40,023 bases of DNA. It comes from Pseudomonadota bacterium. GTDB taxonomy: Bacteria; Pseudomonadota; Gammaproteobacteria; UBA4575. Position numbers and translations under genes: made by a program. The DNA lies in the NCBI GenBank assembly GCA_009839635.1, contig VXPJ01000046.1, positions 1 to 40,023 on the forward strand, written 5' to 3'. Under the pieces are notes generated by a model. The model ran no database searches and had not been told where the DNA came from. It saw nothing but the letters and a program-made list of their open reading frames with translations. Numbering within the stretch: the stretch's first letter is position 1; each line of letters opens with the position of its first letter. Below are positions 25,601 to 31,528 of the stretch, piece by piece.

Positions 25601-27934
25601 ATGAATACACCCGAACATCCGACGTTTGCGATGCGCTTTGGCGAGTGGGTGATCGCCTGGCGCTGGCCGATCATCGTGGCCTCGCTGGTGCTGGTGGCCC
25701 TCGCTGCAAGCGGCATCGCGCGATTTGAGTTCTCCGCCAACTACCGCATCTTCTTCGATGGTGACAACCCGCAACTGCTGGATCTGGAGGCGCTTGAGAA
25801 AACCTACGGCAAGAACGAGAACCTCGCGTTCCTGATCGTCCCCGACGATGGTGACGCCACCTCGCAAAACGCGCTCTCGGCCACCGTCTGGCTGACCGAG
25901 GCCGCCTGGCGAACGCCCTATTCGCGACGCGTGGACTCGCTCGCCAACTTCCAGTACACCACCGCCGACGGCGATGACCTGTACGTGCGCGACCTCATCG
26001 ACCCGCAAACACTGGACGATGCCGAAGTGCGCGAGCAGATCCGGGCCATCGCGCTGTCCGACCCCAGGATCGCCGGCAGCATCCTCGGGCGAGGCGGTGA
26101 TGTCAGTGTCGTCAACGTCACCCTGGAGCCGCCGGAGGAGGGACTGCTCGAGGCCGTGGCGGAAGTGACCGAATACGCCCGCAAGGTGGCTGCCGAGGGG
26201 GAGCAGCGCTTCCCGGGCATCGACCTTCGCATCGTCGGCACGGTCATGGTCAGCCAGACCTTTGTCGAGGCCTCGGTCGACAGCCAGAAGATTTTCCTGC
26301 CGGCCAGCCTCGTGCTCATGGCCGTGATTCTTGGCCTGCTCGTCCGCAGCTGGACGGGTGTGGCCGCGACCGGCCTGGTGATCGTCTTTTCCATCCTCGT
26401 ATCCCTAGGCGGTGGCGTGTGGCTCGGCATGCCGTTCTCGCCGCCCATCTCGCCGGCCCCGACCATCGTGCTGATGATCGTCGTGGCCAACTGCGTGCAC
26501 CTGCTGGTGGCCCTGCAACAGCGGCTTCGCGCGGGCGACTCCAAGAATGAGGCCATCGTCGAGTCGCTCAGATACAACCTGCACCCGGTGTTTCTGGCAA
26601 GCCTGACCACCGCGCTCGGGTTTTTGAGCATGAATTTCTCCGAGGTGCCGCCCTACCGTCATCTCGGCAACTTCATCGCCATCGGCATCGTCGCCTCCTT
26701 CACGCTCTCGGTGACCTTCCTGCCGGCCCTGATCTCGCTGTTGCCGTTTCGCGCACGCCCTGAACGAAAGCTGGGTGCGGTCACCATCGAGCGCCTCGCC
26801 AACACCGTGCTGCGCTACAGGACTGCGCTGTTCGTCACCTGGCTGGTGATCGTTCCGGTCATGCTCACGGCCATTCCCCGCAACGAGCTCAGCGACGTGC
26901 TGGTGCACTTTTTCGATGAGGGCGTGGAGTTTCGCCAGGACACCGATTTCATGGACGAGCACCTGAGCGGCAACACCCTGCTGGAGTACTCGCTGCACGC
27001 TCCCGAGGAAGGCGGGGCCACCCACCCGGATTTCCTGACCGAGATCGCCCGGTTTGCCGAGTGGTACCGTGAACAGCCCCCGGTGCGCCACGTCGCGGTC
27101 ATCACCGACACCTTCCAGCAACTCAACATGAGCATGCACGGCGATGATCCCGCGGCCTACCGTCTCCCGGAAAGCCAGGAGCTCGCGGCGCAGTACCTGT
27201 TGCTGTACGAGCTGTCGCTGCCGCAGGGCCTGGACATGAACAACCAGATCGACCGCTCGAGGTCGGCGACGCGCGTGTCGGTCTCGGCCGAGACGCTGTC
27301 CTCCCGGGAGGTGCTGGAGCTGAATTCGCACGCCAACGCCTGGCTGGCCGAGAACGCATCGGACATTACCGAGATCAACAGCACTGGGCCGGCGACCCTG
27401 TTCGCCTATATCGGACAGCGCAACATCCGCGCCATGCTGATTGGCACCGTGCTGGTGCTGGTGGCGATTTCCGCCATCCTGCTGATCGCCCTGCAGTCGA
27501 TTCGCCTGGGCCTGATCAGCATCGTGCCCAACCTGGTGCCGGCGGCGCTGGGCTTCGGGGTCTGGGGGTTGACGGTCGGGCAGGTGGGGCTTTCGCTCTC
27601 GGTCGTGGTCGCCATGACCGTCGGCATCGTCGTCGACGACACGGTGCATTTTCTCAGCAAGTACCAACGGGCGCGCCGCGAATATGGCCAGGCGCCCGAG
27701 GAAGCCATTCATTATGCCTTCGATACGGCCGGGCGCGCACTGCTCACCACCACGCTCGTGCTGGTCGCCGGCTTCCTGATTTTCGTGTTCTCGCCGTTCG
27801 TACCCACCGCACAGGTGGGCGTGCTGACCGCGATGATCATCGGCTTTGCGCTGGTGGCCGATCTGACCCTCTTGCCGGCACTGCTGATGCTGGTGGACCG
27901 CACGCCCGGAAAGTCCTCCGCGGCCTCACCCTGA
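25601..27934 (+). CDS. RND-superfamily transporter (MMPL-type)
   Basis: A 777-residue membrane protein with the two-halves layout of RND/MMPL exporters. The first helix (WPIIVASLVLVALAAS) is followed by the periplasmic NYRIFFDGDNPQL motif. The first helix bundle includes GFLSMNFSEVPPYRHLGNFI; a second large loop follows, and the second bundle contains VVAMTVGIVVDDTVHFLSKY and LVADLTLLPALLMLVD. By family it is proton-driven and moves hydrophobic or lipid-like molecules across the inner membrane or into the periplasm. It starts 11 bp after the YcaO gene and is probably co-transcribed with it. RND proteins of this type often occur with a LolA-like protein and an outer-membrane barrel; such a pair lies at 37.4-39.5 kb, on the far side of the NHLP exporter operon. 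Confidence 0.85.
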   Translation: MNTPEHPTFAMRFGEWVIAWRWPIIVASLVLVALAASGIARFEFSANYRIFFDGDNPQLLDLEALEKTYGKNENLAFLIVPDDGDATSQNALSATVWLTEAAWRTPYSRRVDSLANFQYTTADGDDLYVRDLIDPQTLDDAEVREQIRAIALSDPRIAGSILGRGGDVSVVNVTLEPPEEGLLEAVAEVTEYARKVAAEGEQRFPGIDLRIVGTVMVSQTFVEASVDSQKIFLPASLVLMAVILGLLVRSWTGVAATGLVIVFSILVSLGGGVWLGMPFSPPISPAPTIVLMIVVANCVHLLVALQQRLRAGDSKNEAIVESLRYNLHPVFLASLTTALGFLSMNFSEVPPYRHLGNFIAIGIVASFTLSVTFLPALISLLPFRARPERKLGAVTIERLANTVLRYRTALFVTWLVIVPVMLTAIPRNELSDVLVHFFDEGVEFRQDTDFMDEHLSGNTLLEYSLHAPEEGGATHPDFLTEIARFAEWYREQPPVRHVAVITDTFQQLNMSMHGDDPAAYRLPESQELAAQYLLLYELSLPQGLDMNNQIDRSRSATRVSVSAETLSSREVLELNSHANAWLAENASDITEINSTGPATLFAYIGQRNIRAMLIGTVLVLVAISAILLIALQSIRLGLISIVPNLVPAALGFGVWGLTVGQVGLSLSVVVAMTVGIVVDDTVHFLSKYQRARREYGQAPEEAIHYAFDTAGRALLTTTLVLVAGFLIFVFSPFVPTAQVGVLTAMIIGFALVADLTLLPALLMLVDRTPGKSSAASP

Positions 27935-28000
27935 TCCGCCCTTTTGCCGGGGCGAATGCCGGGAAACCCGAACCGCCTGACTGCAGCGGCCAAGCCATCA

Positions 28001-28555
28001 GGGGCTTAACTTCCGGAGTTCGCTGACCTAGACTGTCCACTACCATGGCAAAAGCGAGAGCCATCGACATCCTGCGGATCTTCCACCGCTTCCCGGACCA
28101 GGCGGCCTGCATCGAGCACCTGGAGAAAATCCGCTGGGGAGACCGGCCCCGTTGCCCGCATTGCGCAAGCGTCCGTGTAGCCAGAAAGGCAGACTCAGGC
28201 CGTGTCGGGCGCTGGAACTGCTACGGTTGCAAGTCCAGCTTCAACGTCCTTTCGGGCACGCTGTTCGAGAAGACCCGCATCCCGTTGCAAAAATGGTTTC
28301 TGGCGGTCGGCCTGATCGTCCATGCCAGGAAAAACCTGTCCAGCTACCGGCTGGCCCGCAGCCTGGTTCTGAACCAGAAAACGGCATGGTTCATGGAACA
28401 GCGGATTCGCGCCGAAATGGCCAACAAGCAGAGCAAAATCCACCTGCAGGGCATCTTCGAGGGGGACGAGACATTCAAGTAGGCGCAGGGCCCCGCACGA
28501 GATCGTTCAACCTAAAAGCGGACCCCGGGGTCGTGCAAAGACCCGGTCAAGCCCC
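28001..28555 (+). mobile_element. Decayed IS1595-family insertion sequence with short terminal inverted repeats
   Basis: The ends GGGGCTTAAC (28001-28010) and GTCAAGCCCC (28546-28555) are inverted copies (9 of 10 matching). They bracket a broken IS1595-like transposase gene. I see no clear 8-bp target duplication. The element is ~555 bp, so most of the transposase catalytic domain is missing and it cannot move by itself. It lies between the RND gene and the precursor promoter. Confidence 0.5.
28045..28482 (+). pseudogene. Truncated IS1595-family transposase (N-terminal part only)
   Basis: The 145-codon frame carries the family's N-terminal zinc ribbon, RCPHCASVRV...WNCYGCKSSFNVLSGTLFE with two CxxC pairs, then the helical region LQKWFLAVGLIVHARKNLSS and LVLNQKTAWFMEQRIRAEM. 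It ends in TAG directly after GIFEGDETFK, where the first catalytic Asp of the DDE domain appears. The rest of the catalytic domain (normally well over 100 residues more) is absent, so the protein is inactive. It is a remnant marking past insertion into the RiPP locus just upstream of the precursor gene. Confidence 0.75.
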
Positions 28556-28571
28556 TAACTACTTAATTATC

Positions 28572-28600
28572 TTGAGTGGTGCAGGTGAACGCGCTAGCAT
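28572..28600 (+). promoter_or_regulatory. Putative sigma70 promoter of the precursor gene
   Basis: TTGAGT (28572-28577) and TAGCAT (28595-28600) match the -35 and -10 consensus at four of six positions each with an ideal 17-bp spacer. It lies just outside the IS remnant and about 48 bp before the precursor ATG. It would give the precursor its own transcript, separate from the YcaO-RND unit. Confidence 0.4.
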
Positions 28601-28648
28601 GAATCCAACAACAACACGATTTGCGATGTATAACTAAGGAGGATTGCC

Positions 28649-28900
28649 ATGAGAAGCGGCGATGACATGCTTAAGCAGATTGTTGAGAAGTCTGCCCTGG
28701 ACACTGAATTCAGGCAACAGCTTCTCGATGATCCGAAATCTACCATCAGCGCAGAGTTGGGCATTTCCATGCCCGAGTCGATGAACGTTGTGGTCCACGA
28801 GAGCGACATGCAGACGGTGCATCTTGCTCTGCCACCGGATCCGAACATCACCGAAGAACAGCTCGAGGCGATTTCCGCCGGGCTGTGCTGCTGCTGGTAA
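28649..28900 (+). CDS. NHLP-type RiPP precursor peptide with predicted core LCCCW
   Basis: An 83-residue peptide with a very strong AAGGAGG ribosome binding site. Residues 1-78 form a leader of the nitrile-hydratase-alpha-like (NHLP) class: FRQQLLDDP (21-29), ELGISMPES (36-44), VVVHES (47-52), VHLALPPDP (57-65) and ITEEQLEAISAG. Known NHLP leaders are cleaved by a C39 peptidase after a Gly-Gly- or Ala-Gly-type site; here Ala77-Gly78 fits, leaving the pentapeptide LCCCW (79-83). Three adjacent Cys are classic substrates for a YcaO cyclodehydratase, which is encoded 3 kb upstream, and the C39 exporter follows on the other strand. The gene is monocistronic by its promoter and terminator. The core is unusually short. 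The assignment as substrate of the neighbouring enzymes is inference, but strongly supported by co-location. Confidence 0.9.
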   Translation: MRSGDDMLKQIVEKSALDTEFRQQLLDDPKSTISAELGISMPESMNVVVHESDMQTVHLALPPDPNITEEQLEAISAGLCCCW

Positions 28901-28907
28901 CACCGGT

Positions 28908-28964
28908 GACCGGCCATTAGCCGGTCCAGACGCAGGCCATCCTCGCCTGCGCCGATCTGCTTTT
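28908..28964 (+). terminator. Tandem hairpins downstream of the precursor
   Basis: A first perfect stem GACCGGC/GCCGGTC (28908-28914 and 28920-28926, loop CATTA) is followed by a second perfect stem CGCAGGC/GCCTGCG (28931-28937 and 28945-28951). TTTT starts at 28961. Together they form a plausible terminator right after the stop codon and fit a short, separately regulated precursor mRNA. Confidence 0.6.
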
Positions 28965-28978
28965 ATCTAGACTGACCC

Positions 28979-29026
28979 TTCGTCCCGCACCGGGGCGGAG
29001 GGTTTCGTCCGCTTGCCCGGGACGAA
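28979..29026. terminator. Inverted repeat between convergent genes
   Basis: TTCGTCCCG (28979-28987) and CGGGACGAA (29018-29026) are perfect 9-bp arms enclosing a GC-rich loop with secondary pairing. The element ends 1 bp before the stop codon of the minus-strand 379-residue gene, so it could terminate that operon or stabilise its mRNA end. No long U-run is present. Confidence 0.4.
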
Positions 29027-29027
29027 T

Positions 29028-30167
29028 TCAGAAACTGACCGCACCGGACAGCACCATGAACACGTAGGCCTTGGCTTTTCGCAGTTCATCCTCGGAGATC
29101 ACCAGCTTGATGTGGTGGATGCCACGCAGCAGCACAAAGCGCCCGGACTTCGCAAACAGCGTCGTCGGCTTGCTCACCCACGTGGCCAGCTCGGCCAGCT
29201 TGCCCCGGTCCACCAGCGCCTCCTGGCCCAGCGCCTCAAGGAACGGGTCCCAGTCGGTCAGGCCATCGAGCCAGTAGCGGGAATCTTTCGTATAGCGCTG
29301 CTTGACGATCAGCGTCAGGCCCAGCGTCGGACCCAGGCCCTGCTCCTGGACGTCGATATTGATGCCGGTGCGAACGATGTCCGTGCGCTTCGCGAATCGC
29401 TTGAGCACCGCATCGACGGCTGCAATGTCCCCGGGCCAGCCGGTGTTCTCAAGATACTCGCCAAGCTGTGCGCTCGAGCGAAAGCCCATGACCGCCAGGC
29501 GTATGGCTTGCGAGCGCGAGGGAAACACACCGAACGAGTCCATGCGCGTATCCCCGGGCTGCATCCGGTAGCTGCGCTCGATGTGCCCGCGATGGGCCTC
29601 GTCCATCGACCAGCCAAGACAGGACACCAGCGCATCCGCGACCAGGGCAACCTCGCCGTGCTGCTCGCAGCCCCCGAGTATCGGGCGCTCGCCAGGGCGC
29701 AAAAACATGCCCGGGAAGGGCGGCTTGCCCGGCCCGGCCGAACCGATGTCGTATTCGAGCATGAGCTTTCGCCCGACCACCTCGCGAAGCGGCGAGGGTT
29801 CGGCTTCCATCTGGCGGAACAGGCGGGCGATCGCGCACGCCAGTGCATCGCCGGGATCCGCCTTCGCACGGGCAAGGAATGGTTCGGCCGATCGCGTGCC
29901 GGCAGCCAGCGAGGCGCCAAAATCCGCCAGCGGCGCTGTCTCATGCAGCGGTAGTTCGAAACCAAAGGGAAGGGCCGCCATGGTGATCGGAAGTTTGGCG
30001 GCGCAATCGAGTACTCGGGTCCATTGGGAGTCGCCGATCAGCACCGGCGAGATTCGCTCGCGAAAGTGCTCGAGCAAGTCGGCCATGCTGCCGCCTTCAT
30101 CGGCCAGGCGCTCCTGGGTCAGCAGGATGGCCTCGTCGATGCTGATGTCCTCTGGGGCAGATGCCAT
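29028..30167 (-). CDS. Hypothetical protein of the RiPP locus (379 aa)
   Basis: ATG 30167 follows GAGGAAG at good spacing. The gene starts 11 bp after the cyclase-like gene and is the last of the five-gene minus-strand operon. The protein appears soluble, with no signal peptide. Notable segments are MADLLEHFRERISPVLIGDS near the start, LMLEYDIGSAGPGKPPFPGM in the middle (about 155-174), a GINIDVQEQGLGPTLGLTLI stretch near 290, and a C-terminal LRGIHHIKLVISEDELRKAK. I do not recognise the family. Its constant position with exporter and cyclase-like genes suggests a role in maturation or immunity, which is inference only. The AEYDIG and LGLTLI segments are good probes for relatives. Confidence 0.7.
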   Translation of the reverse strand: MASAPEDISIDEAILLTQERLADEGGSMADLLEHFRERISPVLIGDSQWTRVLDCAAKLPITMAALPFGFELPLHETAPLADFGASLAAGTRSAEPFLARAKADPGDALACAIARLFRQMEAEPSPLREVVGRKLMLEYDIGSAGPGKPPFPGMFLRPGERPILGGCEQHGEVALVADALVSCLGWSMDEAHRGHIERSYRMQPGDTRMDSFGVFPSRSQAIRLAVMGFRSSAQLGEYLENTGWPGDIAAVDAVLKRFAKRTDIVRTGINIDVQEQGLGPTLGLTLIVKQRYTKDSRYWLDGLTDWDPFLEALGQEALVDRGKLAELATWVSKPTTLFAKSGRFVLLRGIHHIKLVISEDELRKAKAYVFMVLSGAVSF

Positions 30168-30178
30168 GTCTTACTTCC

Positions 30179-31474
30179 TCAGCTGCTCAGCGCTCGTGCG
30201 AGGCGCCCCAGCGCCTCGATGCAGAAGGCCGTGGTCACGGGCTCCGAGCCGTGCCCGAACTGCCCGACCACCCCCCACTTAAGCGTCTGGTCGCCGAAAG
30301 CGAGCAGTTCCGGCCAGCTTCCGTCCTCGTGCTGTGCACCCAGCAGGCGGGCCAGCTCGACTTTCATGTCGATACGGCCCAGGCACTGCACGTTGTCGAG
30401 CGCCGAGACTGCCTGGGCGCTTTGCAGCAGGTTGCCAAACCCGCCCTCGGGGTCGCGAAGACCGAGAATACGGTCTGCCAGGATCGGGCCCAGGGACTCG
30501 AGCGCGGGGCGAGCGCGCACCATTGTGCGCGTGATGGCGTAGTAGATCGCTATCGTATCGGGATACCATTTCGAGGTGTCGTGCACGCGGTCCTCGCGTA
30601 CCAGTTCCTCCAGCCAGCGCTGCGCGGGACGGGTCTGCGGGTGATCGCCGAGGTAGGCGATGACGTTCGCATTCACCACCGGGTCGGCCTCGATGCGAAA
30701 TTTTGACACGACATCGGGCTCGTCCTCGCCCAGCACCCAGGTCAGGAAACGGCCCTGCGCATCGCGGTTCGACAGGATCTTTGCCACGTTTCGCCCGAGC
30801 GCGATCCACGGATGCGAACCAAGGATCAGCGAGCACAGGGTCGTGCTGTCCAGATCCTGGGGCAGGTGGCGGTAGTAGCGCCACATGCCGGGATATTCCA
30901 TGGTGTCCATCAGGTACGCCCGGCTCGCCTCGCACAGGGTTCTTGCACGAGCATCCCCGCAGCCTTGCAGGGCCAGTACGCAAAATGCCGTCACGAACGC
31001 GGGGCGCTCGAAATGCCGGGGCACCTCGGGATCGGCAATGTTGAAGCGAATGCAGTGCCAGGCACCGTCATCGGTGATGCTGGATTGCAGGAATTCGAGA
31101 CCACGACCGATACTGTTGCGGGCGGCCGACACCAGGTCGTCGGCGCTCGCCCCGGAGTCCACCGCCCGGGCCGGTGCGGGAGTGCGCATCGGCGGGGCCG
31201 GATCGTGCAGCGTCTTGCGAAGAAACTCCAAGGAGGCCACGCCGGTTTTCGCAGCTTCGCGTTCGACCGGCGTGCGCTTACTCACCGGCGGCAGCACAAG
31301 GTGGGCTTCGGTCTCGCTCGCCTGGTGCACGAACACCTGCTGGTCGGCGGAGATCTTCACGCCGAGGGCCTCCTCGATGGCCTGCCTGGGATCATCGATG
31401 AGGCGTTGTCGAAAGCCTTCGTCCCGGCCCGCACGCAAAATGAGCTGGCCTGCGCCATCGATGGGAGGGTTCAT
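30179..31474 (-). CDS. NHLP-leader-like domain fused to a terpene-cyclase-like alpha/alpha-toroid
   Basis: A 431-residue protein. Its first 64 residues align without gaps to the precursor leader: FRQRLIDDP is at 21-29 as in the precursor, VFVH at 47-50, and HLVLPP at 58-63; by my count 22 of 64 positions are identical. After a Pro/Ala-rich linker (about 65-110) come repeats of the squalene-cyclase/prenyltransferase toroid type: FLQSSITDDGAW (128-139), GLRDPEGGFGN (338-348) and LGAQHEDGSWPEL (378-390), i.e. QW-like motifs. QDLDSTTLCSLIL (206-218) resembles the DxDD proton-donor motif of class II terpene cyclases, with Ser for the last Asp. It lies in the exporter operon. It may act on the peptide or a terpenoid, or may be a scaffold; the reaction is unknown. 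Confidence 0.8.
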   Translation of the reverse strand: MNPPIDGAGQLILRAGRDEGFRQRLIDDPRQAIEEALGVKISADQQVFVHQASETEAHLVLPPVSKRTPVEREAAKTGVASLEFLRKTLHDPAPPMRTPAPARAVDSGASADDLVSAARNSIGRGLEFLQSSITDDGAWHCIRFNIADPEVPRHFERPAFVTAFCVLALQGCGDARARTLCEASRAYLMDTMEYPGMWRYYRHLPQDLDSTTLCSLILGSHPWIALGRNVAKILSNRDAQGRFLTWVLGEDEPDVVSKFRIEADPVVNANVIAYLGDHPQTRPAQRWLEELVREDRVHDTSKWYPDTIAIYYAITRTMVRARPALESLGPILADRILGLRDPEGGFGNLLQSAQAVSALDNVQCLGRIDMKVELARLLGAQHEDGSWPELLAFGDQTLKWGVVGQFGHGSEPVTTAFCIEALGRLARALSS

Positions 31475-31528
31475 GGGAGTGCTTTCACAAGCCTGCTGTG
31501 GAGTCGAAGTGGGCCGTCCGGGTTCGGA

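Noticed and set aside
23568..25610. 680-codon minus-strand open frame across the YcaO gene
   Set aside because: It is fully antisense to a gene with zinc and YcaO motifs, has no ribosome binding site and has shadow-like composition.
27991..28563. Target-site duplication around the IS1595 remnant
   Set aside because: The 8 bp flanking the inverted ends (AGCCATCA and TAACTACT) do not match, so no duplication is claimed.
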